Shown here one piece after another: positions 33,546-44,623 of a DNA stretch of 64,000 nucleotides. The stretch's first letter is position 1. Every line of letters starts with the position of its first letter. The notes beneath the pieces are model-generated. The model searched no databases and had not been told where the DNA came from. It worked only from the letters and a program-made list of their open reading frames with translations. The stretch covers positions 62,001-126,000 of the forward strand of contig JAGOPK010000009.1 of NCBI GenBank assembly GCA_017992055.1. The letters run 5' to 3'. The DNA is from Burkholderiaceae bacterium. Its GTDB lineage: Bacteria > Pseudomonadota > Gammaproteobacteria > Burkholderiales > Burkholderiaceae_C. The position numbers were made by a program, and so were the translations under genes.

Positions 33546-34106
33546 ATGACCATTGCCGACATCAAGAAGAACGCCGAGGCCAAGATGGCCAAGACCATCG
33601 AATCCTTCAAGGGCGATCTGCAGAAGATCCGCACCGGCCGTGCCCACCCGGGCATCCTGGACCAGGTCAGTGTCGACTACTACGGCTCGCCGGTGCCGAT
33701 CAGCCAGGTGGCCAATGTGTCGCTGCTGGATGCCCGCACCATCAGCGTCCAGCCCTGGGAAAAGGGCATGGGCGCCAAGATCGAGAAGGCCATCCGCGAA
33801 AGCGATCTGGGCCTGAACCCCAGCAGCCAGGGCGACCTGATCCGCGTGCCGATGCCGCCGCTGACCGAGGAGCGCCGCAAGGACCTGACCAAGGTCGTGC
33901 GCCATGCCGGCGAGGATGCCAAGGTGGCCGCGCGCAATCTGCGCCGCGATGCCAACGAGCACCTGAAGAAGCTGCTGAAGGACAAGGCCGTCACCGAGGA
34001 CGAGGAGCGCCGCGCCCAGGACGAGGTGCAGAAGCTCACCGACCGCACCGTGGCCGAGATCGACAAGCTGGTGCAGTCCAAGGAAGCCGAGATCCTCGCG
34101 GTCTGA
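33546..34106 (+). CDS. frr: Ribosome recycling factor
   Basis: tRNA-shaped protein that with EF-G splits post-termination ribosomes. 186 residues; conserved [11 protein letters not shown] and [11 protein letters not shown] regions are present. Lies 45 bases after pyrH. Confidence 0.97.
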   Translation: MTIADIKKNAEAKMAKTIESFKGDLQKIRTGRAHPGILDQVSVDYYGSPVPISQVANVSLLDARTISVQPWEKGMGAKIEKAIRESDLGLNPSSQGDLIRVPMPPLTEERRKDLTKVVRHAGEDAKVAARNLRRDANEHLKKLLKDKAVTEDEERRAQDEVQKLTDRTVAEIDKLVQSKEAEILAV

Positions 34107-34119
34107 GCCGGGCATCCCG

Positions 34120-34833
34120 ATGAAGAGGGAGCAGCCGGTACCGCGCCACCTGGCCATCGTCATGGATGGCAACGGGCGCTGGGCCAAGAAGCGCTATCTG
34201 CCGCGGTTCTTCGGCCACAAGGCCGGCGTGGACACGCTGGTCAAGGTCATCGATGCCTGCGCCGACCGCGGCATCGAGTACCTGACGGTGTTCGCGTTTT
34301 CGTCCGAGAACTGGAAGCGCCCCGAAGACGAGGTCTCGGGCCTGATGGGCCTGGTGCTGGTGGCCGTCACCAAGTACCTGGCCAAGCTGGCCAAGGACGG
34401 GGTGAAGATCGTCATCGTCGGTGACCGCGAGGCGGTGAGCGACCGGCTGCGCGCCGCCTGGGCCGAGGCCGAGGCGGCCACCCAGCACAACACGCGCATC
34501 ACGCTCAGCGTGGCCTTCAACTACGGCGGCCGCTGGGACGTGGTGCAGGCCGCGCGCCAGCTGGTGCGCGACGGCGTGCCGGCCGAGCAGGTGACCGAGC
34601 AGGCGCTGTCCGAGCGCATGGCCATGCGCCATGCGCCGGACCCCGACCTGTTCATCCGCACCGGCGGCGAGGTGCGCATCAGCAACTTCCTGCTGTGGCA
34701 GGTGGCCTATTCGGAGCTGGTGTTCACCGACTGCCTGTGGCCCGACTTCGACAGCCAGCAGCTGGATGCGGCCCTGGCCGACTATGCCGGCCGCGAGCGG
34801 CGCTTCGGCGCCGTGTCGCCCGGCGCGGCCTGA
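34120..34833 (+). CDS. uppS: Isoprenyl transferase (undecaprenyl diphosphate synthase)
   Basis: cis-Prenyltransferase that makes the C55 carrier for peptidoglycan and O-antigen. Catalytic Asp16 in MDGNGRWAKKR; FAFSSENWKRP and RTGGEVRISNF are signature motifs. 237 residues. Lies 13 bases after frr and just before cdsA. Confidence 0.96.
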   Translation: MKREQPVPRHLAIVMDGNGRWAKKRYLPRFFGHKAGVDTLVKVIDACADRGIEYLTVFAFSSENWKRPEDEVSGLMGLVLVAVTKYLAKLAKDGVKIVIVGDREAVSDRLRAAWAEAEAATQHNTRITLSVAFNYGGRWDVVQAARQLVRDGVPAEQVTEQALSERMAMRHAPDPDLFIRTGGEVRISNFLLWQVAYSELVFTDCLWPDFDSQQLDAALADYAGRERRFGAVSPGAA

Positions 34834-34852
34834 TCCACGCCGGGTCAAGAAC

Positions 34853-35686
34853 ATGCTGCGCCAGCGCATCATCACCGCCGTCCTGCTGCTGGCCCTGCTG
34901 CTGCCGGCGCTGTTGGCACCGGTGGCCTGGCCCTTCCAGGCCCTGACCCTGCTGCTGATCGGTGCCGCCGGCTGGGAATGGGCGCGCCTGAACGGCCAGG
35001 GCGGCGTCCTGGCCTGGGTCTGGGGGGCGCTGGTGGTGCTGCTGTCCTGGGCCGTGTCGCGCCTGGGCGGGCTGCCCGAGCAGCAGCCGCTGTGGTGGCC
35101 GGCCACGCTGGCCTGGACCCTGGGCGGCGCCTGGGCCCTGCGTGCCGGGCCGGCTGGCTGGTCGCGGCTGCCGGGCCTGCCGCGCCTGCTGCTGGGCGTG
35201 GCCCTGCTGGTGGTGGGCTGGAATGCCATCGCTGCCGCCCATGTGGTGGGCGTCAACTTCCTGCTGTCGGCCATGGCCCTGGTGTGGGCCGCCGACATCG
35301 CCGCCTACTTCGGCGGCCGCGCCTTCGGCCGGCGCAAGCTGGCGCCGTCCATCAGCCCCGGCAAGAGCTGGGAGGGCGTGTTCAGCGGCTGGGTCGGCGT
35401 GCTGGCCCTGGCCGCGCTGTGGACCTGGATCGACGCCCGCCATGCGCTGGGCTCGGCCAGCCTGTTCACCCAGCTGCTGGGCACCTATGGCTGGTCCGGC
35501 CTGGTGGCGGCCAGCCTGGCCCTGGCCGGGCTCAGCGTGGTCGGCGATCTGTTCGAGTCGCTGGTCAAGCGCGCCGCCGGCGCCAAGGACTCCAGCGGCC
35601 TGCTGCCCGGCCATGGCGGCGTGCTGGACCGCATCGACGCGCTGCTGCCGGTGCTGCCGGCGGCGCTGGCGATGATCAGCTTCTGA
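34853..35686 (+). CDS. cdsA: Phosphatidate cytidylyltransferase
   Basis: Integral membrane enzyme making CDP-diacylglycerol, precursor of all phospholipids. About seven hydrophobic segments; the signature KDSSGLLPGHGGVLDRIDAL, with its catalytic Asp residues, is near the C-terminus. ATG 34853 gives 277 residues; the longer open frame upstream overlaps uppS and is rejected. Confidence 0.95.
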   Translation: MLRQRIITAVLLLALLLPALLAPVAWPFQALTLLLIGAAGWEWARLNGQGGVLAWVWGALVVLLSWAVSRLGGLPEQQPLWWPATLAWTLGGAWALRAGPAGWSRLPGLPRLLLGVALLVVGWNAIAAAHVVGVNFLLSAMALVWAADIAAYFGGRAFGRRKLAPSISPGKSWEGVFSGWVGVLALAALWTWIDARHALGSASLFTQLLGTYGWSGLVAASLALAGLSVVGDLFESLVKRAAGAKDSSGLLPGHGGVLDRIDALLPVLPAALAMISF

Positions 35687-35716
35687 CGGCCGTCCGGCTT
35701 TCTCTTCAAGGTCTCC

Positions 35717-36901
35717 ATGGTCCAACAGGTCTGCCTTCTCGGCGCCACCGGCTCGATCGGCACCAGCACGCTGGACGTGATGGCGCTGCACCCCGAGCGC
35801 TACCAGGCCTTTGCGCTGACGGCCCAGCACCGCGTCGACGAGCTGGCGGCGCTGTGCCGGCGCTGGCGGCCGCGTTTTGCCGCGGTGGGCACGGCCGCAC
35901 AGGCGGCGCGCCTGCGCGAGCTGCTGCGCGCCGATGGCCTGCGCACCGAGGTGCTGCACGGGCCGCAGGCCCTGGTGGAGCTGGCGGCCCATCCCGAGGT
36001 GGACAGCGTGATGGCGGCCATCGTCGGCGCCGCCGGCCTGCCGGCCTGCATTGCCGCGGCCCGCGCCGGCAAGCGCCTGATGCTGGCCAACAAGGAGGCC
36101 CTGGTGGTCGGCGGCCGGCTGTTCATGGACGCGGTGCGCGACGGCGGCGCCGAGCTGCTGCCCATCGACAGCGAGCATTCGGCCATCTTCCAGTGCCTGC
36201 CCGAGGACCGCAGCGCCTGGCGACAGCGCATCCACCACATCGTGCTCACCGCCTCGGGCGGGCCGTTTCGCACGCGCGACCCGGACAGCCTGCACAGCGT
36301 CACGCCGGCCGAGGCCGTGGCCCATCCCAACTGGGTCATGGGCCGCAAGATCTCGGTGGATTCGGCGACCATGATGAACAAGGCACTGGAGGTCATCGAG
36401 GCGCGCTGGCTGTTCGACCTGGCGCCCGAAGACGTGCGCGTGGTGCTGCACCCGCAGAGCATCGTGCATTCGATGGTGGTGTGCCGCGACAACTCGGTGC
36501 TGGCCCAGCTGGGCACGCCGGACATGAAGGTGCCGATCAGCGTGGGCCTGGCCTGGCCCCAGCGCATTGCCTCGGGCGCCGATGCGCTTGATTTCCTGTC
36601 GCTGAAGGCGCTGACCTTCGAGCCCGCCGACGAGAGGCGTTTTCCGGGCCTGACCCTGGCCTATGAGGCGCTGCGTGGTCCCGAGGGCAGCACCACGGTG
36701 CTGAATGCGGCCAACGAGGTGGCGGTGGCCGCCTTTCTGGACGGCCGCGTGCGCTTCACCGACATCCACCGCATCAATGCCGAGGCCGTGGCCCGGCTGC
36801 AGCCCAGCGCCGCCGATGCCGCCAGCCTGGACGATCTGCTGGCCCTGGATGCGCGCGCGCGCGCCCTGGCCGAGCGCCATGCGCAGGAGCTGAGCCGATG
36901 A
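35717..36901 (+). CDS. dxr: 1-deoxy-D-xylulose 5-phosphate reductoisomerase
   Basis: Second step of the non-mevalonate isoprenoid route, DXP to MEP with NADPH. NADPH-binding GATGSIGTST is at residues 9-18; NKEALVVGG and SEHSAIFQCL are active-site segments. 394 residues. The stop overlaps the rseP start (ATGA). ispG of the same pathway is at 10.6 kb. Confidence 0.97.
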   Translation: MVQQVCLLGATGSIGTSTLDVMALHPERYQAFALTAQHRVDELAALCRRWRPRFAAVGTAAQAARLRELLRADGLRTEVLHGPQALVELAAHPEVDSVMAAIVGAAGLPACIAAARAGKRLMLANKEALVVGGRLFMDAVRDGGAELLPIDSEHSAIFQCLPEDRSAWRQRIHHIVLTASGGPFRTRDPDSLHSVTPAEAVAHPNWVMGRKISVDSATMMNKALEVIEARWLFDLAPEDVRVVLHPQSIVHSMVVCRDNSVLAQLGTPDMKVPISVGLAWPQRIASGADALDFLSLKALTFEPADERRFPGLTLAYEALRGPEGSTTVLNAANEVAVAAFLDGRVRFTDIHRINAEAVARLQPSAADAASLDDLLALDARARALAERHAQELSR

Positions 36902-38268
36902 TCACCACCGTGCTGGCCTTTCTGCTGACCCTGGGCGTGCTGATCCTGGTGCACGAGTACGGCCACTACCGCGTGGCCGTGGCCTGCGGCGTCAAGGTGC
37001 TGCGCTTCTCGATGGGCTTTGGTCGCGTGCTGTGGCGCTACCAAAAGTCGCCGCAGCACACCGAGTTCGTGCTGTCGGCGCTGCCGCTGGGCGGTTATGT
37101 GCGCATGCTCGACGAGCGCGAAGGCCCGGTGGCGCCGTCCGAGCTGGACCAGGCCTTCAACCGCAAGCCGCTGCGCCATCGCGTGGCCATCGTCGCCGCC
37201 GGACCGCTGGCCAACCTGGGCCTGGCGGTGCTGCTGTATGCGGCCTCGCACTGGATCGGCGTGCAGGAGCCCAAGGCCTTGCTGTCGGCACCGCTGGCCG
37301 GCAGCGTGGCCGAGCGCGCCGGCATGCGCAGCGGCGATCTGGTGCAGGCCTGGCAGGATGAAGGCGGTGACTGGCAGCCGGTGCTGTCGCTGAACGATCT
37401 GCGCTGGCAGGTCACCCAGCATGCGCTGCGCGGCGAGGCCCTGGCGCTGGAGGTGGCCGATGCCAATGGCCGTGGCCGTCGCCAGCTGCGCCTGGCGCTG
37501 GACGAACTGGGCGCCACCGATGTGGATGCCGCGCTGATGCGCCGCATCGGCCTGGGGCCGGCGCACAGCGATGCGGTGCTGGGCGAGGTCAAGGCCGGCG
37601 GCCCGGCGGCCCAGGCCGGCCTGAAGCCCGGCGACCGCGTGCTCAGCGTCGATGGCCAGGCCATCGTCGATGCCCAGCAGCTGCGCGAGCGCATCCGCGA
37701 GATCGGCCGCGGCGGGGCCGTGGCCAGCCAGCAATGGCGGCTGCTGCGCGCCGGCCGCGAGCTGGAGCTGGCGGTGACGCCGCGCGTCGTCAGCGACGGC
37801 CCGCAGCGCATCGGCCGCATCGACGCCTTCGTCGGCGCCGCGCCGCAGAAGGTGACGGTGCAGCTGGGCCTGGTCGACGGCCTGCAGCAGGGCGCAGCCC
37901 GCACCTGGGAGGTGTCGGTGCTGACCTTGCGCATGATCGGCCGCATGCTCACCGGTCAAGCGTCTGTGAAGAACCTCAGCGGGCCCTTGACGATCGCCGA
38001 TTACGCTGGCCAGTCGGTGGAGCAGGGCCTGGCCTACTACCTGGGCTTTCTGGCCCTGGTCAGCGTCAGCCTCGGGGTGCTGAACCTGCTTCCGCTGCCG
38101 ATGCTCGACGGTGGACACCTGATGTATTATTTCTTCGAGGGCCTGACCGGCCGCCCGGTCTCCGATCAGTGGCTCGCCCGCCTGCAACGAGGCGGCATCG
38201 CCATCCTGCTGCTGATGATGTCGGTGGCCCTCTTCAACGATGTGGCCCGCCTGCTGGGCCTGCACTGA
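36898..38268 (+). CDS. rseP: Site-2 intramembrane metalloprotease RseP
   Basis: Cleaves anti-sigma-E factor RseA within the membrane after DegS, and also signal-peptide remnants. Zinc ligands are in H19-E-Y-G-H23 and Asp404 of MLDGGHL. Two PDZ-like regions lie between (about 110-300). 456 residues, normal length. In the usual dxr-rseP-bamA-skp order. Confidence 0.96.
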   Translation: MITTVLAFLLTLGVLILVHEYGHYRVAVACGVKVLRFSMGFGRVLWRYQKSPQHTEFVLSALPLGGYVRMLDEREGPVAPSELDQAFNRKPLRHRVAIVAAGPLANLGLAVLLYAASHWIGVQEPKALLSAPLAGSVAERAGMRSGDLVQAWQDEGGDWQPVLSLNDLRWQVTQHALRGEALALEVADANGRGRRQLRLALDELGATDVDAALMRRIGLGPAHSDAVLGEVKAGGPAAQAGLKPGDRVLSVDGQAIVDAQQLRERIREIGRGGAVASQQWRLLRAGRELELAVTPRVVSDGPQRIGRIDAFVGAAPQKVTVQLGLVDGLQQGAARTWEVSVLTLRMIGRMLTGQASVKNLSGPLTIADYAGQSVEQGLAYYLGFLALVSVSLGVLNLLPLPMLDGGHLMYYFFEGLTGRPVSDQWLARLQRGGIAILLLMMSVALFNDVARLLGLH

Positions 38269-38283
38269 AAGCCCGGATCCCTG

Positions 38284-40593
38284 ATGTTTCCCCTCGTTCC
38301 TGATCGCTTGTCCCGACCAGCCGCGGTGGCCGTGGCCGTGGCCACCCTGCTGGCCGTTGCCGCCCCTGCCGCGCGTGCGGTGGAGCCGTTCACGCTCGAG
38401 GACATCCGTGTCGAAGGCCTGCAGCGCACCGACGCCGGCACGGTGTTCGCGGCCCTGCCGTTCCGCATCGGCGACACCTACACCGACGACAAGGCCGCGG
38501 CCGCGCTGCGGGCGCTGTTCGCCACCGGCCTGTTCAAGGACGTGCGCATCGAGATCGACGGCCGCACCGCGGTGGTCATCGTCGAGGAGCGCCCGGTCAT
38601 CGAGTCGGTCAGCTTCGTCGGCCTGAAGGAGTTCGACAAGGACACCCTGGTCAAGTCGCTGAAAGATGCCGGCATCGGCGAAGGCCTGCCCTTCGACAAG
38701 GCCCTGGTCGACCGCGCCGAGCAGGAGATCAAGCGCCAGTACCTGGCGCGCAGCCTCTACGGCGCCGAGGTGGTGACCACCATCACCCCCAGCGAGCGCA
38801 ACCGCGTCAACGTGACCTTCACGATGACCGAGGGCGATGCCGCCAAGATCCGCGAGATCCGCATCCTCGGCAGCAGCGTGTTCAGCGAAGGCACGCTGAA
38901 GGGCCTGATGGACCTGACCACCAGCGGCTGGCTGACCTGGTACACCAAGAACGACCGCTACTCGCGCGCCAAGCTCAATGCCGACCTGGAGACCCTGCGC
39001 TCCTACTACCTGAACCGCGGCTACCTGGAGTTCGGCATCGAGTCGGCCCAGGTGACGATCTCGCCGGACAAGCAGGACATCTCCATCACCATCACCGTGC
39101 GCGAGGGCCAGCCCTACACGGTGACGGCGGTGCGCCTGGCCGGCGAGTACCTGGGGCGCGAAGAGGAGTTCAAGCGCCTGGTCGGCATCAAGGCCGGCGA
39201 GGCCTACCGCGCCGCCGCGGTGACCGACACCACCAAGGCCTTCACCGACCTGTTCGGCACCTATGGCTATGCCTTCGCCCGCGTCGACGCCCGGCCCGAG
39301 ATCGACCGCGCCACCGGCCAGGTGGCCCTGGTGCTGGTGGCCGATCCGCAGCGCCGCGTCTATGTGCGCCGCGTCGACGTGGCCGGCAACACCCGCACCC
39401 GCGACGAGGTGGTGCGGCGCGAGTTCCGCCAGCTCGAGTCCAGCTGGTACGACGGCGAGAAGATCAAGCTGTCGCGCGAGCGCGCCGAGCGCCTGGGCTA
39501 CTTCAAGGACGTGACGGTGGACACCAACGAGGTCGCCGGCACGCCCGACCAGGTGGATCTGACCTTCAACGTCAGCGAGAAGCCCACCGGCAACCTGATG
39601 CTGGGCCTGACCTTCTCCAGCGCCGACCGGCTGGCGCTGTCGGCGTCGGTGCGCCAGGACAATGTGTTCGGCTCGGGCAACTACCTGGGCGCCGAGATCA
39701 ATACCAGCCGCACTTCGCGCAGCCTGGTGTTCTCCAGCGTCGACCCGTATTTCACCGTCGACGGCATCTCGCGCGGCATCGACCTGTACTACCGCACCTC
39801 GCGGCCCTACAACAGCCTGGGCGACCAGTACCAGATCGCCACGCCGGGCGGTGCCGTGCGCTTCGGCGTGCCGTTCTCCGAATACGACACGGTGTTCTTC
39901 GGCATCGGCGCCGAGCAGACGCGCATCGGCACCAACACCGGCATCCCCAACTCCTACTTCGAGTACCGCTACCGCTACGGTGCCAACTCGCTGGCCGTGC
40001 CCTTCACCATCGGCTGGGCGCGTGACCAGCGCGACAACGTGCTGACGCCCAGCGCCGGCAAGTACCAGCGCGTCAACCTCGAATGGAGCTTTGCCGGCGA
40101 CGTGCGCTACCTGCGCACCAACCTGCAGTACCAGCAGTACTTCCAGCTGTGGCCCAAGTTCACCCTCGGCATCAATGCCGAGCTCGGCATCGGCAGCGGC
40201 TTCGGCGGCCGGCCCTATCCGGTGTTCAAGAACTTCTACGGCGGCGGCCTGGGCTCGGTGCGTGTGTTCGAGCAGAACTCGCTGGGCGTGATCGACCCCA
40301 CCGGCGCCTATGTGGGCGGTGCGCGCAAGCTCAATGTCAACGCCGAGTTCTACCTGCCCGTTCCAGGCACAGGCAATGACAAGTCGCTGCGTGTCTTCAC
40401 CTTCGCCGATGCCGGCAACGTCTGGCGCGAAGGCGAGCGCATGGACACGCAGAGCCTGCGCGCCTCGGCCGGCATCGGCCTGTCCTGGGTGTCGCCGGTG
40501 GGCCCGCTGAAGATGAGCTGGGGCGTGCCGTTGAAGAAATTGCCGACAGATAGAATCCAGCGTTTCCAATTCCAGATCGGGACTGCGTTCTGA
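38284..40593 (+). CDS. bamA: Outer membrane protein assembly factor BamA
   Basis: Essential beta-barrel of the BAM complex. A signal peptide ends near APAARA (residue 33 or so), five POTRA domains follow (starting [16 protein letters not shown]), then the 16-strand barrel from about residue 430 and a C-terminal Phe (QFQIGTAF). 769 residues. It lies 15 bases after rseP; its stop overlaps the skp start by one base. Confidence 0.97.
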   Translation: MFPLVPDRLSRPAAVAVAVATLLAVAAPAARAVEPFTLEDIRVEGLQRTDAGTVFAALPFRIGDTYTDDKAAAALRALFATGLFKDVRIEIDGRTAVVIVEERPVIESVSFVGLKEFDKDTLVKSLKDAGIGEGLPFDKALVDRAEQEIKRQYLARSLYGAEVVTTITPSERNRVNVTFTMTEGDAAKIREIRILGSSVFSEGTLKGLMDLTTSGWLTWYTKNDRYSRAKLNADLETLRSYYLNRGYLEFGIESAQVTISPDKQDISITITVREGQPYTVTAVRLAGEYLGREEEFKRLVGIKAGEAYRAAAVTDTTKAFTDLFGTYGYAFARVDARPEIDRATGQVALVLVADPQRRVYVRRVDVAGNTRTRDEVVRREFRQLESSWYDGEKIKLSRERAERLGYFKDVTVDTNEVAGTPDQVDLTFNVSEKPTGNLMLGLTFSSADRLALSASVRQDNVFGSGNYLGAEINTSRTSRSLVFSSVDPYFTVDGISRGIDLYYRTSRPYNSLGDQYQIATPGGAVRFGVPFSEYDTVFFGIGAEQTRIGTNTGIPNSYFEYRYRYGANSLAVPFTIGWARDQRDNVLTPSAGKYQRVNLEWSFAGDVRYLRTNLQYQQYFQLWPKFTLGINAELGIGSGFGGRPYPVFKNFYGGGLGSVRVFEQNSLGVIDPTGAYVGGARKLNVNAEFYLPVPGTGNDKSLRVFTFADAGNVWREGERMDTQSLRASAGIGLSWVSPVGPLKMSWGVPLKKLPTDRIQRFQFQIGTAF

Positions 40594-41126
40594 TGATCAC
40601 TCGAGTCATGAAGTCCTTGGCCGTGGCGGCTGCCGCCGCCTCCTTGCTGGCCGCCGCCGCTGTGCCAGCCCAGGCCCAGGAACTGAAGATCGGCTATGTC
40701 AACAGCGAACGCGTGCTGCGCGAGGCCGCGCCGGCCAAGGCCGCGCTGGCCCGCATGGAAGCCGACTTCATGAAGCGCGACAAGGACCTGAACGATCAGG
40801 CCGGCCGCCTGAAGGCCGCCGCGGACAAGCTGGAGAAGGACGGCCCGACGCTGTCCGAGGCCGAGAAGAACCGCCGCAACCGCGAGCTGGTCGAGCAGGA
40901 CCGCGACCTGCAGCGCAAGCGCCGCGAGTTCCAGGAAGACCTGAACCAGCGCCGCAACGAAGAAACCGGCGCCATCGTCGAGCGCGCCAACCGCGTCATC
41001 AAGCAGATCTTCGAAGGCGAGAAGTACGACCTGATCCTGCAGGACGTGGTCTTCGCCGGTCCGCGCGTGGACATCACCGAGAAGGTGATCAAGGCGCTGA
41101 ACGCCGCCGCGCCCGGCGGCAAGTAA
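40593..41126 (+). CDS. skp: Periplasmic chaperone Skp (OmpH family)
   Basis: Trimeric 'jellyfish' chaperone that holds unfolded outer-membrane proteins on the way to BAM. Signal peptide cleaved after PAQA (about residue 29); then [11 protein letters not shown] and a long charged coiled coil (about 50-140). 177 residues. ATG 40593 shares a base with the bamA stop; the internal Met at residue 6 is an alternative start. Confidence 0.92.
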   Translation: MITRVMKSLAVAAAAASLLAAAAVPAQAQELKIGYVNSERVLREAAPAKAALARMEADFMKRDKDLNDQAGRLKAAADKLEKDGPTLSEAEKNRRNRELVEQDRDLQRKRREFQEDLNQRRNEETGAIVERANRVIKQIFEGEKYDLILQDVVFAGPRVDITEKVIKALNAAAPGGK

Positions 41127-41140
41127 GAGGCGGCCCGCCC

Positions 41141-42193
41141 ATGCCGGCCGCCGTGCGGCTGGGCGACATCGTCGCCGCGCTGCAGCCCGATTTCGGCGGC
41201 GAGCTGGTCGGTGACCCCGAGCTGACCATCAGCCGCCTGGCGCCGCTGGACAGCGCCGACGCGGCCAGCCTCAGCTTCCTGGCCCATCCCAAGTACGCCG
41301 CGCAACTGGCCAGCACCCAGGCCGCCGGCGTGATCGTCGCGCCGGCCCAGCGCGAGGCCGCGGTGGCGCGCGGCGCGGCCATCGTCGCCGACAACCCCTA
41401 TCTGTGGTTCGCCCGGCTCACCCAGTGGTGGGCACGGCGCCAGCGCCGCCAGCCGGCCGCCGGCGTGCACCCCAGCGCGGTGGTCGAGCCCGGTGCACGC
41501 ATCCATGCCACGGCCAGCATCGGCCCGCTGGCCTTCATCGGCGAGGGCGCCGAGATCGGCGCCGGCGCGGTGATCGGCAGCCATGGCCACATCGGCGCCT
41601 ATGCTGCGATTGGCGCGGCCACGCGGCTGGCGGCCCATGTCACGGTCACCGAGGCCTGCCGCATCGGTGAGCGTGGCATCGTGCATTCCGGCGTGGTCAT
41701 CGGTGCCGACGGCTTCGGCTTCGCGCCCGAGGGCCAGGGCGACGGCCAGCGCTGGGTCAAGATCGAGCAGTTGGGTGCGGTGCTGATCGGCGACGACGTG
41801 GAACTGGGCGCCAACACCTGTGTGGACCGCGGCGCGCTGGCCGACACGGTGATCGAGGACGGCGTCAAGCTCGACAACCTGATCCAGGTCGGCCACAACG
41901 TGCGCATCGGCGCGCACAGCGCGATGGCCGGCTGCGTGGGCATCGCCGGCTCGGCCCGGATCGGCCGGCACTGCACGGCCGGCGGCGGCGCCATCATCCT
42001 GGGCCACCTGGAGCTGGTGGACCATGTGCACATCACGGCCCACACCGTGGTCACCCGTTCCATCCTGAAGCCGGGCCAGTACAGCGGCCTGTTTCCCATC
42101 GACGACAATGCCTCGTGGGAGAAAAACGCCGCCACGCTGCGCCAGCTGCACCTGCTGCGCGACCGCATCCGCGCGCTAGAGAAAAAGACCTGA
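41141..42193 (+). CDS. lpxD: UDP-3-O-(3-hydroxyacyl)glucosamine N-acyltransferase
   Basis: Third step of lipid A synthesis: adds the N-linked 3-hydroxyacyl chain. N-terminal uridine-binding domain (to about 100) followed by a left-handed beta-helix of hexapeptide repeats, with [16 protein letters not shown] in the catalytic area, and a C-terminal helical tail ([14 protein letters not shown]). 350 residues. Next gene 7 bases away. Confidence 0.96.
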   Translation: MPAAVRLGDIVAALQPDFGGELVGDPELTISRLAPLDSADAASLSFLAHPKYAAQLASTQAAGVIVAPAQREAAVARGAAIVADNPYLWFARLTQWWARRQRRQPAAGVHPSAVVEPGARIHATASIGPLAFIGEGAEIGAGAVIGSHGHIGAYAAIGAATRLAAHVTVTEACRIGERGIVHSGVVIGADGFGFAPEGQGDGQRWVKIEQLGAVLIGDDVELGANTCVDRGALADTVIEDGVKLDNLIQVGHNVRIGAHSAMAGCVGIAGSARIGRHCTAGGGAIILGHLELVDHVHITAHTVVTRSILKPGQYSGLFPIDDNASWEKNAATLRQLHLLRDRIRALEKKT

Positions 42194-42200
42194 AGAACAC

Positions 42201-42641
42201 ATGATGGACATCCACCAGATCCTGAAGAAGCTGCCGCACCGCTACCCGATCCTGCTGGTCGACCGCGTGCTGGAGCTGGAAAAGGACCAGCGCATCAAGG
42301 CGCTGAAGAACGTCACCATCAACGAGCCGTTCTTCATGGGCCACTTTCCGCACCGGCCGGTGATGCCGGGCGTGCTGATGCTGGAGGCCCTGGCCCAGGC
42401 CGCGGCCCTGCTGAGCTTCGAGTCCATGGGCGCCGAACTGGACGACGACACCGTGGTGTACTTCGTCGGCATCGACGGCGCGCGCTTCAAGCGCGTGGTC
42501 GAGCCGGGCGACCAGCTGATCCTGGAGGCCAGCATCGAGCGCGCCCGCGCCGGCATCTACAAGTACAAGGCGCGGGCCAGCGTCAACGGCGAGACCGCGG
42601 TCGAGGCCGAGCTGATGTGCACCATGCGCAAGGTGGCCTGA
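42201..42641 (+). CDS. fabZ: 3-hydroxyacyl-ACP dehydratase FabZ
   Basis: Dehydratase of fatty acid elongation, hot-dog fold. Catalytic His48 and Glu62 lie in [20 protein letters not shown] with the usual 14-residue spacing. 146 residues. Lies between lpxD and lpxA, which compete for the same 3-hydroxyacyl-ACP pool. Confidence 0.97.
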   Translation: MMDIHQILKKLPHRYPILLVDRVLELEKDQRIKALKNVTINEPFFMGHFPHRPVMPGVLMLEALAQAAALLSFESMGAELDDDTVVYFVGIDGARFKRVVEPGDQLILEASIERARAGIYKYKARASVNGETAVEAELMCTMRKVA

Positions 42642-42660
42642 GTCGGCGGGCGCGACGGCG

Positions 42661-43455
42661 ATGAGCCTGATCCACCCCACCGCCCTGGTCGATGCCCGCG
42701 CCCAGCTGGGCGAGGCCGTCAGCATCGGCGCCTACAGCATCATCGGCCCGCATGTGCGCCTGGGCGATGGCACGACGGTCGGCCCGCATTGCGTGATCGA
42801 GGGCCACACCACGCTGGGCCGCGACAACCGCATCTTCCAGTTCGCCTCCATCGGCGCGGCGCCGCAGGACATGAAGTACCGCGGCGAGCCGACGCGGCTG
42901 GAGATCGGCGACCGCAACACCTTCCGCGAGTTCGTCACCGTCAACACCGGCACGGTGCAGGACCAGGGCCTGACCCGCGTCGGCGACGACAACTGGATCA
43001 TGGCCTATGTGCACATCGCCCACGATGTGCGCCTGGGCAGCCATTGCGTGCTGGCCAACAATGCCACGCTGGCCGGCCATGTGCACGTGGGTGACTGGGC
43101 CACCATCGGCGGCCTGTCGGGCGTGCACCAGTTCGTCAAGATCGGTGCCCATGCGATGGTCGGCTTCCAGGCCCATGTGGCCCAGGACGTGCCGCCCTAC
43201 ATGACCGTGGACGGCCATCCGCTGGCGGTGCGCGCGGTCAACCTCACCGGCCTGAAGCGGCGCGGTTTCGGCGAGGCGCAGATCGCCGCCATCCGCCAGC
43301 TGCACAAGACGCTGTACCGCTCGTCGCTGACCCTGGCCCAGGCGCAGCAGCAGATCGCGGCCCAGCGCGAGGCCACGGCCGACGAGGCCAGCCGCGGCGA
43401 CATCCAGGCCATGCTCGACTTCCTGGCCGCCGCCGACCGCGGCATCGTGCGCTGA
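42661..43455 (+). CDS. lpxA: Acyl-[ACP]-UDP-N-acetylglucosamine O-acyltransferase
   Basis: First step of lipid A synthesis. Hexapeptide-repeat beta-helix with catalytic His121 in [11 protein letters not shown], matching His125 of E. coli; the C-terminal helical domain starts near [10 protein letters not shown]. 264 residues. 19 bases after fabZ. Confidence 0.97.
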   Translation: MSLIHPTALVDARAQLGEAVSIGAYSIIGPHVRLGDGTTVGPHCVIEGHTTLGRDNRIFQFASIGAAPQDMKYRGEPTRLEIGDRNTFREFVTVNTGTVQDQGLTRVGDDNWIMAYVHIAHDVRLGSHCVLANNATLAGHVHVGDWATIGGLSGVHQFVKIGAHAMVGFQAHVAQDVPPYMTVDGHPLAVRAVNLTGLKRRGFGEAQIAAIRQLHKTLYRSSLTLAQAQQQIAAQREATADEASRGDIQAMLDFLAAADRGIVR

Positions 43456-43468
43456 AGCCCGGCCCGGG

Positions 43469-44623
43469 ATGACCACCGACGCACTGCGCCTCGGCCTGGT
43501 CGCCGGCGAGGCGTCGGGCGATCTGCTGGGCGGCCTGCTGCTGCAGGGCCTGCGCCAGCGCTGGCCCGGCCTGCAGGCCGGCGGCATCGCCGGGCCGCGC
43601 ATGCAGGCCCAGGGCTGCCAGGCCTGGTGGCCGCACGAGCGGCTCAGCGTGTTCGGCTATGTGGATGCGCTGCAGCGCCTGCCCGAGCTGCTGCGCATCC
43701 GCCGCCAGCTCGGCGACCGCCTGATCGCCGAGCGGCCGGCGGCCTTCATCGGCATCGACGCGCCGGACTTCAACTTCGGCCTGGAGACGCGGCTGCGCCA
43801 GGCCGGGCTGAAGACGGTGCACTTCGTCTGCCCGTCGATCTGGGCCTGGCGTGGCGAGCGCGTGGCCAAGCTGCAGGCCGCAGCCGACCATGTGCTGTGC
43901 CTGTTCCCGTTCGAGCCCGAGCTGCTGCGCGCGGCCGGCGTGGCCGCCAGCTATGTGGGCCATCCGCTGGCCGATGCCATTCCGCTGGAGCTGCCCCGCG
44001 CTGCGGCGCGCGCGGCGCTGGGCCTGGCCGATGCCGAGCGCGTGGTGGCCCTGCTGCCCGGCAGCCGGCGCAGCGAGATCGAACACATCGCGCCGCGCCT
44101 GCTGGCGGCCGCGGCGCTGATGCAGCGCCAGGCCCGCGACCCCGGCCTGCGCTTCGTGATGCCGGTGGTGCCAGGCTTGGGCGCCCTGGTCGAGCCGCTG
44201 ATCGCCCAGCACGCCAAAGACGTGGCCATCCAGCGCCTGGACGGCCGCTCGCACGAAGCCCTGGCCGCCTGCGACCTGACGCTGGTGGCCAGCGGCACGG
44301 CCACGCTGGAGGCGGCGTTGTTCAAGCGGCCCATGGTCATCACCTACCATCTGTCCTGGCTGAACTGGCAGCGCATGAAGCGCATGCGCTACCAGCCCTG
44401 GGTGGGCCTGCCCAACATCCTGGCGCGCGAATTCCTGGTGCCCGAGCTGATCCAGGACCAGGCCACGCCCGAGGCCCTGGCCCGCGAGGGCCTGGCCCTG
44501 CTGGACGATGCACCGCGGTGCGAGGCCCTGCAGCGCCGCTTCACCGACCTCCACCACCTGCTGCGCCAGAACACCGCGCAGCGTGCCGCCGATGCCCTCG
44601 CGCAAGTCCTCGAACGCCGCTGA
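43469..44623 (+). CDS. lpxB: Lipid-A-disaccharide synthase
   Basis: GT19 glycosyltransferase joining UDP-2,3-diacylglucosamine and lipid X. N-terminal [12 protein letters not shown], then [22 protein letters not shown] and [18 protein letters not shown], all family hallmarks. 384 residues. Its 3' end overlaps the likely rnhB start by 32 bases. Confidence 0.96.
   Translation: MTTDALRLGLVAGEASGDLLGGLLLQGLRQRWPGLQAGGIAGPRMQAQGCQAWWPHERLSVFGYVDALQRLPELLRIRRQLGDRLIAERPAAFIGIDAPDFNFGLETRLRQAGLKTVHFVCPSIWAWRGERVAKLQAAADHVLCLFPFEPELLRAAGVAASYVGHPLADAIPLELPRAAARAALGLADAERVVALLPGSRRSEIEHIAPRLLAAAALMQRQARDPGLRFVMPVVPGLGALVEPLIAQHAKDVAIQRLDGRSHEALAACDLTLVASGTATLEAALFKRPMVITYHLSWLNWQRMKRMRYQPWVGLPNILAREFLVPELIQDQATPEALAREGLALLDDAPRCEALQRRFTDLHHLLRQNTAQRAADALAQVLERR

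Noticed and set aside
36661-40569. 1302-residue open frame on the minus strand opposite dxr, rseP and bamA
   Set aside because: It lies wholly antisense to three well-conserved genes; such long antisense frames are expected in DNA with GC-rich third positions and its protein shows no recognisable domain.
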